Source: Phoronis pallida
Lineage: Eukaryota; Phoronida; Phoronidae
Length of the DNA: 13,249 nt
Direction: 5' to 3'
NCBI GenBank assembly: GCA_028565715.1
Contig: JAOXYC010175136.1
Location: 1 to 13,249 of the forward strand
The notes under the pieces were generated by a model, which worked only from the letters and a program-made list of their open reading frames with translations, had not been told where the DNA came from and did not search any database. Position 1 is the first letter of the stretch; each line of letters starts with the position of its first letter. Made by a program: the position numbers and the translations under genes. This document shows positions 10,801-13,249 of the stretch, piece after piece.

Positions 10801-13144
10801 GTCCGGCTATCATGATTGTCCAGAGGGATATTACTGTCCAAATGGAACTGGATTAGACTGGAAACCATGTCCAAAGGGGACTTATAGTAACCAAAAGAAC
10901 TTGTACATGGTAAGACACTGACACAGTTTGATTTTATTTAGCCCACATCTGTTAAAACATAGTTTTGACAACCCCCCATCTTGGTCTCTCTAATTTCTGA
11001 GTTGGCTGCAAGGTGGCAACTCGACCGACTCGGAGACTTGAGGATTTCTGTCTGAGTAGATGTTTGTTCACCCCGCCCAGGGAGGTTGATTGGATTTAGC
11101 TAGTTGTTTAGTATTTTCTGTGAACATATGCTTGGTGTCATATAGTAAACTCATTTAATTCAGAAATACTTACTTCATTGCATAATCTAACTACATTTCT
11201 GTTGATGACAAAAGTTGTTTTATTCCGAATGCTACAGCTATTCTCATGTGGTTTGTGCCACCCAGGAAGTGACCTTAATAAAACATGTCTGATATTGTAT
11301 GAAAGTTGTGCAGATCATTTAAAATATGAAGTCAGCAAGTTATGTTCTTATTATGTATTTGTTGTTTGAATGAATCAGATATCACTTTCACTTTCAATCA
11401 ATCATTTCATATCTTCTAGGTTCAACAATGTCAAGACTGCCTGGGTGGTTATTACTGCTCAGAGGAGCATGCCACTAACGTGACCGGACAATGTAAGGCC
11501 GGACACTACTGCGAGTCTGGCGTGGACAGATCTGACCCAGATAATGCTCAGGTCAACTCTACGTACCCAGCTTCCTGTCCTCTCATTGGTGGTCATACAG
11601 GTTTGTGACATTTTTTTTTTTAATTTATAAACATTTATTAGCTCAGAAAAAATATGGAGATGCCAACGCGCCTTAGGCTCACTCCCTTATATGAACAAAT
11701 AATTCTGGTAACATTTTTATGCTGGGAGTGAAAACACGAACATTGTCATTAGGACATTGTTGTCCTGTCTTTTTAATATCAGTTAATATCAATGTTGATT
11801 AATTTTCTACTTCACGTTTTTTCAATCCTATAGGTTATGGCGATATTTGTCCAAAAGGGTACTACTGTCCAACAGGAAGTCAGCTTCCCATTGGCTGCTC
11901 TGCTGGAACATATCAAGATAGTGAAGGACAATGGACATGTAAAGACTGCCCAGCAGGTAAAACCCTCTCTTGTAATCTTTAAAGAAATCTTTTTAAAATG
12001 TCTGACATTTCTGAGATTTTTTTAAATAAAAACAGTTCTTATAGTCATGATGTTTTTACAACTCTATTCAGTTTTGTTAATCTGATTAGATTGAGGTTTA
12101 TGGTTAATTCCTTATAACCTATATGATCAACTTTTTAAGTTCCTAGTCAACACATTATCAATCTGAAAATATTTAAATTATTGAATGAATAGAATGTTGT
12201 TCAATTTTGCATCTTTAAACTGGTATTCAGAAAGTTTTTTTTAGATTCATCCATTGTTATTTTTCAATTCAATAATTTCCTCCATCTTCAGGCTACTACT
12301 GTTTGGGTAACTCGACCGACTTCACCGACAAAATATGTCCCACTGGTCACTACTGTCCAAAGAACACCAAGCACTCTAACGAGTTCCCTTGCACTTCGGG
12401 AACATTTAATTCCCTACCTCAACAACAGGGGGTGTCAGCGTGCGTTGAGTGTACCCCGGGAATGTACTGTCAAGGAAATGGATTGTCTGCTCCCACGACC
12501 AACTGCAGGTAAAATTCGTTTTGATAAATGTGTTGGAAGTGTGCTATAAATCTGCAAATACTTGAAGTAAGTTTGAATAATTGCTAAAAAGATTATTCAG
12601 AACTTGAATGAAGTCTATCTATAGGTGAATGCTTTGTCCAAATAGGGTTGGGAAGTCGCATGATTTGAACGAAGCTTAGTACACACAATGAAATTCTTTC
12701 TGTTTTTCATAGTGTCGCATGTGCGTGATCTATTACTCTTTTCCACTGAATTGATGATGCCGCCAGTTTGCCAATTTCTTTGAGACCCAATTATACACTT
12801 AAAAATCGTATGTTTAATAGATGGTGGTCTTCACCAAAACATATCAAGTCAGACAACAGCTATTGTTTTTATTCAATCCCTCAGACCTTCATAGACCAAA
12901 GACCATGTGATAGCAAATTCATTTCACATTCCATATTTAACAAAAACCTATTATGTCCATTTCAGTGAGGGCTGGTATTGTAGTGGTGGTGCCATCGAGC
13001 CCATGCCCTCTAACTCCTCCCAGGGCGGGAAGTGTCTCCCGGGTACCTACTGCCCAGGAGGTAGTGAAGCACCGGTCAACTGTACACCGGGCTGGTACTG
13101 TTCTACGGAGAGACTGGCTACACCAACACTGGAGTGCAATCAAG
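1631..13144 (+). CDS. Partial 22-exon gene for a giant Cys-rich GCC2/GCC3 (ephrin-receptor-like) repeat protein
   Basis: Twenty-two exons join in one frame: 1631-1834, 2375-2542, 2785-3067, 3431-3681, 3972-4299, 4559-4965, 5184-5521, 5781-5949, 6239-6400, 6732-6884, 7246-7425, 7770-7991, 8335-8445, 8895-9128, 9435-9560, 9907-10068, 10265-10400, 10759-10909, 11420-11600, 11834-11956, 12292-12508 and 12966-13144. All introns are GT...AG. The product, about 1495 residues, is a continuous array of modules with C-P-x-G-x-Y-C, G-T-[YF]-x-N-x-T-G, C-x-x-C-x-x-G and G-L-x-x-P-T-G-x-C signatures. About 159 residues are Cys and about 38 sites are N-x-S/T sequons. The family resemblance is to GCC2/GCC3 / ephrin-receptor-like domains, which occur in secreted or membrane-anchored extracellular proteins as disulfide-stabilised modules. 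Function here is unknown: an adhesive, matrix or coat role is only inference. No signal peptide, anchor, start or stop is in view. Both flanking introns are phase 1. Boundaries were chosen for reading-frame continuity and splice consensus; transcript data could move a few. Confidence 0.88.
1835..2374 (+). other. Intron 1 (540 bases)
   Basis: Longest intron of the set. It is AT-rich, phase 1, with donor GTAAAT and acceptor acctttcag. A minus-strand open stretch at 2028-2267 is low in Cys, AT-driven and without a recognisable family, so I treat it as chance. I see no repeat or RNA gene. Confidence 0.7.
2375..2542 (+). CDS. Exon 2 (phase 1-1, 56 codons)
   Basis: The acceptor is acctttcag and the donor is GCTG|GTAAGA. 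The exon reads G-W-Y-C-T-I-N-S-T, then G-G-Q-C-Q-A-G-F-Y-C-P-E-G, C-T-P-G-K-Y-C, and ends G-L-A-T-P-T-G-N-C-S-A-G. It has six Cys and two sequons (N-S-T and N-C-S). The end repeats the last dozen residues of exon 1 almost exactly, so exons 1 and 2 end at the same module boundary. The frame is preserved if it is skipped. Confidence 0.9.
2640..2683 (+). repeat. Two-copy 22-base tandem repeat in intron 2
   Basis: Units at 2640-2661 and 2662-2683 begin gtgccacaattc and differ at two or three positions. They are directly adjacent. This is a recent local duplication with no visible coding or splicing role. Confidence 0.85.
2785..3067 (+). CDS. Exon 3 (phase 1-2, 94 codons)
   Basis: The acceptor is ctctctag and the donor is TACAG|GTAATC at 3068. 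The exon reads G-Y-Y-C-V-L-E-S-N-S-S, C-P-V-G-H-Y-C-E-M, C-L-P-C-T-A-G-K-Y-C-P-G-T-G, then C-N-N-G-Y-Y-C-P-P-G-Q-N-V-S. It has nine Cys and two sequons. It ends after two bases of an Arg codon (AG|G). This phase-2 junction falls just before a C-P-x-G motif, where exons 6 and 12 have uninterrupted coding sequence. Confidence 0.88.
3068..3430 (+). other. Intron 3 (363 bases)
   Basis: Phase 2, very AT-rich, donor GTAATC and acceptor cacattacag. Nothing recognisable inside. Confidence 0.7.
3431..3681 (+). CDS. Exon 4 (phase 2-1, 84 codons); super-repeat copy 1
   Basis: The acceptor is cattacag and the donor is ACAG|GTGAGT, a perfect consensus. The exon reads R-C-P-V-G-H-Y-C-P-S-G, G-T-Y-Q-D-T-E-T-Q-H-T-C, C-P-A-G-Y-F-C, C-P-M-G-S-Y-C-P-E-G-T, and ends C-P-V-G-T-F-N-N-R-T-G. 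It has nine Cys and three sequons (N-G-T, N-S-T, N-R-T). The intron falls inside the Gly after T-F-N-N-x-T, the same place as the end of exon 8. Confidence 0.9.
3972..4299 (+). CDS. Exon 5 (phase 1-2, 109 codons)
   Basis: The acceptor is gcttttccag and the donor is CAAGG|GTGAGT at 4300. The exon reads C-S-A-C-L-G-G-Y-Y-C-P-M-P-G-M, C-S-A-G-Y-F-C with N-I-S, C-P-V-G-H-Y-C-L-E-G, G-T-F-N-N-G-T-G-L-T-R-E-S-D-C, then C-T-P-G-E-Y-C. It has 12 Cys. The second T-F-N-N-G-T-G motif is not interrupted by an intron, unlike the one ending exon 4. The end is phase 2 (GG|A), one base later than the usual split Gly. Confidence 0.9.
4559..4965 (+). CDS. Exon 6 (phase 2-1, 136 codons, largest)
   Basis: The acceptor is actttcag and the donor is CAAG|GTTTGT, a weaker donor. 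The first base completes GG|A (Gly), giving G-Y-Y-C-P-I-G. It has 15 Cys and sequons N-N-S, N-I-T, N-D-T and N-Y-T. Landmarks are C-P-V-G-T-Y-C-P-V-G, C-D-E-G-K-Y-C, G-L-S-A-P-T-A-D-C, C-P-I-G-L-H-C-P-Q-G and C-P-E-G-Y-Y-C-V-P-E-E. It spans about three modules without an intron. Super-repeat copy 2 starts near 4880. Confidence 0.9.
5184..5521 (+). CDS. Exon 7 (phase 1-0, 113 codons)
   Basis: The acceptor is tgtttctag and the donor is TACCAG|GTAAAT at 5522. The first bases GA complete a Gly (G|GA). The exon reads G-N-S-S-S-G-F-R-L-C-P-R-G-F-Y-C, L-N-W-T-A-C-P-A-G-T-F-S-N, C-L-Q-C-T-G-G-M-Y-C, N-L-T-S-P-A-G-S-C and C-P-L-G-Y-H-C-P-G-T. It has 11 Cys. It ends phase 0 at G-F-Y-Q, where super-repeat copy 3 begins. 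The reading frame runs on past the donor for about 20 codons, so a retained intron would add a short non-Cys tail. Confidence 0.9.
5781..5949 (+). CDS. Exon 8 (phase 0-1, 56 codons) with unusual Cys-Cys
   Basis: The acceptor is tgttttctag and the donor is ACTG|GTAATG. The exon reads D-E-T-T-Q-P-D-C-K-D-C-L-A-G-H-Y-C-P, A-N-S-T, C-P-S-G-H-C-C-P-N-N-T-K, and ends C-P-K-G-T-F-N-N-L-T-G. It has seven Cys and three sequons. The C-P-S-G-H-C-C-P is odd: the aromatic residue of the usual C-P-x-G-x-Y-C is replaced by Cys, giving an adjacent pair. Confidence 0.9.
6239..6400 (+). CDS. Exon 9 (phase 1-1, 54 codons)
   Basis: The acceptor is actttttcag and the donor is CAGG|GTATGT at 6401. The exon reads G-Q-H-D-N-T-S-C-V-P-C-T-P-G-S-Y-C-Q-G-T-G, then C-D-G-G-W-Y-C-T-L-S-S, and ends E-G-G-Q-C-Q-Q-G. 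It has six Cys and one sequon (N-T-S). The ending resembles the G-G-Q-C-Q-A-G of exon 2. The frame is kept if it is skipped. Confidence 0.9.
6401..6731 (+). other. Intron 9 (331 bases)
   Basis: Phase 1, AT-rich. Its acceptor runs directly into a perfect donor-like sequence (ACAG|GTGAGT at 6728-6737). No other feature is visible. Confidence 0.6.
6732..6884 (+). CDS. Exon 10 (phase 1-1, 51 codons)
   Basis: The acceptor is ttcatgacag and the donor is GGAG|GTAAAC at 6885. The exon reads G-E-Y-C-P-Q-G-S-S-A-P, C-T-P-G-W-Y-C-H-L-P-G-M-S-T-P, C-T-A-G-Y-Y-C-S-G-S-S-K-T-A-T-P. It has five Cys and no sequon. The middle resembles exon 5 (P-G-M-V-T-P then C-S-A-G-Y-F-C) and exon 14. Its first six bases are GTGAGT, a perfect donor consensus, so the 3' junction is also a potential 5' splice site. 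The polypyrimidine tract is weak. Confidence 0.88.
6885..7245 (+). other. Intron 10 (361 bases) with a minus-strand tRNA-like tail
   Basis: Phase 1; donor GTAAAC, acceptor cattttcccag. The part at 7070-7220 is less AT-rich than the rest. On the minus strand 7182-7192 reads GGTTCAAGTCC, close to the Pol III B box GGTTCGANTCC, in a setting like the 3' half of a tRNA. I found no A box. It could be a fragment of a tRNA-derived SINE. Confidence 0.3.
7246..7425 (+). CDS. Exon 11 (phase 1-1, 60 codons)
   Basis: The acceptor is ttttcccag and the donor is CCAG|GTAAAT. The exon reads G-D-Q-C-G-P-G-Y-H-C-V-E-G, C-T-P-G-Y-F-Q, N-V-T-W-C-V-Q-C-T-A-G-K-Y-C-N-N-S-G, and ends G-L-A-A-P-D-G-P-C-D-P-G. It has seven Cys and two sequons. 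The end aligns with the ends of exons 1, 2 and 22. The frame is kept if it is skipped. Confidence 0.9.
7426..7769 (+). other. Intron 11 (344 bases)
   Basis: Phase 1, AT-rich, good polypyrimidine tract (ttttttctttttcag). Nothing recognisable inside. Confidence 0.7.
7770..7991 (+). CDS. Exon 12 (phase 1-1, 74 codons); super-repeat copy 4
   Basis: The acceptor is tctttttcag and the donor is CAAG|GTTAGT. The exon reads G-Y-Y-C-P-T-G-Q-T-M-P-N-P, C-P-E-G-H-Y-C-I-Q-G, C-P-S-G-Q-Y-Q-D-K-T-R-Q-S-E-C-T-E-C-P-A-G-Y-Y-C, N-Y-T, and ends S-C-P-Q-G. It has eight Cys and one sequon. The Y-Q-D segment aligns with exons 4, 7/8 and 20 with no intron at the Gly of C-P-A-G. Confidence 0.9.
7992..8334 (+). other. 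Intron 12 (343 bases)
   Basis: Phase 1, AT-rich with A- and T-runs near 8195-8220. A small imperfect palindromic patch (cccaacccatggtatggg) lies near 8243-8261. Nothing else recognisable. Confidence 0.6.
8335..8445 (+). CDS. Exon 13 (phase 1-1, 37 codons, smallest)
   Basis: The acceptor is tttcgcag and the donor is CTAG|GTATGG. The exon reads G-H-Y-C-P-S-G-T-N-S-S-T, then C-P-A-G-T-F-N-N-N-T-G-L-Q-S-E-S-D-C-T-S-C-L-G. It has four Cys and two sequons. It is the second half of super-repeat copy 4 and contains T-F-N-N-N-T-G without the intron found there in exons 4 and 8. The frame is kept if it is skipped. Confidence 0.9.
   Translation, partial: VIIVRVEQIHPQSTAVQQEHLTTIQACSQSLTAHHV
8537..8728. 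mobile_element. MITE-like inverted-repeat element in intron 13
   Basis: CAATGGGGCTAGTTG at 8537-8551 is the exact reverse complement of 8714-8728. A second pair, TGTATTATGTGGTA at 8582-8595 and its complement at 8682-8695, is also exact. So the arms pair discontinuously around a centre of about 86 bases. The element is about 192 bases and more GC-rich than the surrounding intron. It has no coding capacity, as expected for a non-autonomous DNA transposon. I could not define a target duplication. The two flanks are tcagcaca and aaaatag. Confidence 0.7.
8895..9128 (+). CDS. Exon 14 (phase 1-1, 78 codons)
   Basis: The acceptor is ttcattatag and the donor is CATG|GTAAGT. The first bases GC complete a Gly (G|GC). 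The exon reads G-G-Y-Y-C-T-E-G-T, C-S-A-G-Y-Y-C-R-T-G-A-K-T-A-T-P, C-P-S-G-Y-Y-C-P-E-Q-T, C-P-V-G-T-Y-S-N-Y-T-G-L-Q-N-V-S-S-C-K-D-C. It has eight Cys and two sequons (N-Y-T, N-V-S). The donor lies inside a segment duplicated 170 bases downstream. Confidence 0.9.
9127..9175 (+). repeat. Direct repeat copy 1, spanning the true donor of exon 14
   Basis: About 49 bases starting TGGTAAGTTTGGGAATGATT, matching 9297-9345 with around six or seven differences. The copy includes the functional donor GTAAGT at 9129-9134. Confidence 0.85.
9297..9345 (+). repeat. Direct repeat copy 2, with decoy donor
   Basis: Offset 170 bases from copy 1. It keeps G|GTAAGT at 9298-9304, so the intron contains a second, equally strong donor sequence. 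Sequence after the two copies is only weakly similar. Confidence 0.85.
9435..9560 (+). CDS. Exon 15 (phase 1-1, 42 codons)
   Basis: The acceptor is gtttgttag and the donor is CTAG|GTAAGA. The exon reads G-W-Y-C-D-S-L-H-Q-V-E-P-K-A-Q-C-D-P-G-Y, Y-C-P-A-A-S-T-S-A-Q-Q-V-I-C-P-A-G-K-Y-C-G-L-G in order. It has five Cys and no sequon. The frame is kept if it is skipped. Confidence 0.9.
   Translation, partial: VGTVIASTRWSPKLNVTQVTIVLLRPRRHSKLFVQQGNIVV
9561..9906 (+). other. Intron 15 (346 bases)
   Basis: Phase 1. It contains a loose cluster of related words: tgcctgggtaaatg (9684), tgcctatatatg (9730), tgcctaaatatg (9808) and gcgcctttatgg (9819). They are too short and diverged to call a repeat with confidence. 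Confidence 0.5.
9907..10068 (+). CDS. Exon 16 (phase 1-1, 54 codons)
   Basis: The acceptor is ttgttttag and the donor is ACCG|GTAAGG. GA completes a Gly. The exon reads G-T-H-T-P-E-K-C-P-N-G-T-Y-S-N-I-T, S-E-C-T-D-C-L-Q-G-W-Y-C-E-S-S-G-L-T-E-P-E-G-K-C, then Q-Q-G-Y-Y-C-P-T-G, in that order. It has six Cys and two sequons. The frame is kept if it is skipped. Confidence 0.9.
10265..10400 (+). CDS. Exon 17 (phase 1-2, 45 codons)
   Basis: The acceptor is cattttctcag and the donor is GATGG|GTAAGA. The exon reads G-A-Y-I-R-T-Q-N-E-C-P-I-G-L-V-C-P-E-G-S, C-L-S-G-Y-F-T-N-S-T-G-R-W-D-C-D-I-C-P-D-G. It has five Cys and one sequon. The aromatic before Cys is Val here (G-L-V-C). It ends phase 2 (GG|A) at the Gly before F-Y-C, like exon 5. 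Confidence 0.88.
10645..10717 (+). tRNA. tRNA-like sequence (pseudo-tRNA or SINE head), anticodon position AGT
   Basis: A full cloverleaf can be drawn over 73 bases. The acceptor pairs 10645-10651 with 10711-10717 (seven pairs, G-U included). The D arm is GCTC/GAGC around AGTTGGTA. The anticodon arm 10671-10687 has loop CTAGTCT (anticodon AGT, Thr-like) and a mismatch at the outer pair. The T arm pairs 10692-10697 with 10705-10710, one pair longer than usual, around TTAGATT. The T loop lacks the canonical TTCRA, and the B-box region GGTTAGATTCC has C changed to A. No T-run terminator follows closely. It lies inside intron 17, so I favour a decayed tRNA copy or the head of a SINE over a working tRNA. 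Confidence 0.45.
10759..10909 (+). CDS. Exon 18 (phase 2-0, 50 codons)
   Basis: The acceptor is tcttttttcag and the donor is ACATG|GTAAGA. The first A completes GG|A. The exon reads F-Y-C-L-P-E-N-V-T, Y-H-D-C-P-E-G-Y-Y-C-P-N-G-T-G, L-D-W-K-P-C-P-K-G-T-Y-S-N-Q-K. It has four Cys and two sequons. It ends phase 0 after Y-M. It belongs to super-repeat copy 5. Confidence 0.88.
10910..11419 (+). other. Intron 18 (510 bases)
   Basis: Phase 0. The stretch about 10968-11090 is clearly more GC-rich than the rest and may be an inserted repeat, but I see no inverted ends or box motifs. A plus-strand open stretch at 11178-11369 has some Cys but none of the family signatures or splice signals, so I reject it as an exon. 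Confidence 0.5.
11420..11600 (+). CDS. Exon 19 (phase 0-1, 60 codons)
   Basis: The acceptor is tatcttctag and the donor is ACAG|GTTTGT. The exon reads V-Q-Q-C-Q-D-C-L-G-G-Y-Y-C-S-E-E-H, N-V-T, C-K-A-G-H-Y-C-E-S-G-V-D, V-N-S-T and S-C-P-L-I-G-G-H-T-G. It has six Cys and two sequons. The C-P-L-I-G has one residue more than the usual C-P-x-G. Confidence 0.9.
11834..11956 (+). CDS. Exon 20 (phase 1-1, 41 codons)
   Basis: The acceptor is aatcctatag and the donor is GCAG|GTAAAA. The exon reads G-Y-G-D-I-C-P-K-G-Y-Y-C-P-T-G-S, L-P-I-G-C-S-A-G-T-Y-Q-D-S-E-G-Q-W-T-C, K-D-C-P-A-G. It has five Cys and no sequon. It starts super-repeat copy 6 and closes within the Gly of C-P-A-G. Confidence 0.9.
11957..12291 (+). 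other. Intron 20 (335 bases)
   Basis: Phase 1, AT-rich, acceptor cctccatcttcag. Nothing recognisable inside. Confidence 0.7.
12292..12508 (+). CDS. Exon 21 (phase 1-2, 72 codons)
   Basis: The acceptor is ccatcttcag and the donor is TGCAG|GTAAAA. GC completes a Gly. The exon reads G-Y-Y-C-L-G-N-S-T-D, C-P-T-G-H-Y-C-P-K-N-T-K, C-T-S-G-T-F-N-S, C-V-E-C-T-P-G-M-Y-C-Q-G-N-G-L-S, A-P-T-T-N-C in order. It has eight Cys and one sequon. The end is phase 2 (AG|T, Ser), five bases earlier than the equivalent junction after exon 1. Confidence 0.9.
12509..12965 (+). other. Intron 21 (457 bases)
   Basis: Phase 2. Mixed composition with a few GC-richer patches near 12650-12760. Its acceptor is tatgtccatttcag. 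No repeat or RNA gene seen. Confidence 0.6.
12966..13144 (+). CDS. Exon 22, last recognised (phase 2-1, 59 codons)
   Basis: The acceptor is ccatttcag and the donor is CAAG|GTTTGT at 13145. The first T completes AG|T (Ser), then E-G-W-Y-C-S-G-G-A-I-E-P-M-P, N-S-S-Q-G-G-K-C-L-P-G-T-Y-C-P-G-G, V-N-C-T-P-G-W-Y-C-S-T-E, and L-A-T-P-T-L-E-C-N-Q-G. It has six Cys and two sequons (N-S-S, N-C-T). The gene continues: this end is an open phase-1 donor with no stop codon. The last 105 bases are intron as far as I can tell. Confidence 0.9.
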
Positions 13145-13249
13145 GTTTGTTCAGATTTAGTTTAATTCTCTTTTAAGGTGGATTCACACCATTTCCCAAG
13201 GTCGTCAGAATTTGATGAAATTCACTTAGGTTACAGGCGAGTACGTGAA

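Noticed and set aside
11178-11369. Plus-strand open stretch with several Cys in intron 18
   Set aside because: No C-P-x-G or Y-C signatures and no matching acceptor and donor in the required phase.
1631-13144. Bacterial or viral origin of the Cys-rich array
   Set aside because: Regular GT...AG introns with consistent phases and AT-rich intron composition point to an animal nuclear gene.
1631-13144. Protist variant-surface-protein gene as the identity
   Set aside because: Those proteins are also Cys-rich, but their genes are essentially intronless. The split-Gly phase-1 exon pattern and the Y-C modules fit animal GCC2/GCC3 domains better.
13222-13249. Possible next exon at the window end (after cttag or ttacag)
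   Set aside because: Neither reading gives the expected G-x-Y-C start, there is no clear polypyrimidine tract, and the sequence stops too soon to judge.

Overview
The window looks like animal (metazoan) nuclear DNA. It carries short Cys-rich coding exons with canonical GT...AG boundaries, separated by AT-rich introns of about 200-540 bases. There is no bacterial-type operon, ribosome binding site or long open frame. The architecture, with inverted-repeat elements and tRNA-like fragments in the introns, fits a marine invertebrate (for example a mollusc or another lophotrochozoan), but the sequence alone does not fix the phylum.

The main content is the middle of one large plus-strand gene. I could chain 22 exons between 1631 and 13144. 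All 21 introns between them join in frame: 15 are phase 1, 4 phase 2 and 2 phase 0. Together they give 4485 coding bases, about 1495 residues, of which about 159 are cysteine (roughly 11%) by my count. The protein is a tandem array of short modules with signatures such as C-P-x-G-x-Y-C, G-T-[YF]-x-N-x-T-G, C-x-x-C-x-x-G-x-Y-C and G-L-x-x-P-T-G-x-C. These match the ephrin-receptor-like / GCC2-GCC3 Cys-rich family seen in secreted and cell-surface proteins. About 38 N-glycosylation sequons support an extracellular location. No signal peptide, start codon, transmembrane segment, stop codon or poly(A) signal of this gene is visible, so it runs off both ends or continues across long introns. I do not recognise a named gene.

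Layout: 1-1630 is non-coding as far as I can see. It holds a hammerhead-ribozyme-like core at 89-120 (possible retroelement end) and an element with 20-base perfect inverted ends at 606-945. 1631-13144 is the exon array. Introns carry an inverted-repeat element (8537-8728), a tRNA-like sequence (10645-10717), a duplicated splice-donor segment (9127-9175 and 9297-9345), a 22-base tandem duplication (2640-2683) and a weak tRNA-type B box on the minus strand (7182-7192). 13145-13249 is the start of the next intron.

The most interesting higher-order pattern is a super-repeat of roughly 75-90 residues, seen six times. Its copies are interrupted by introns at different places and phases. There are also several cases where equivalent junctions appear slid by a few bases.
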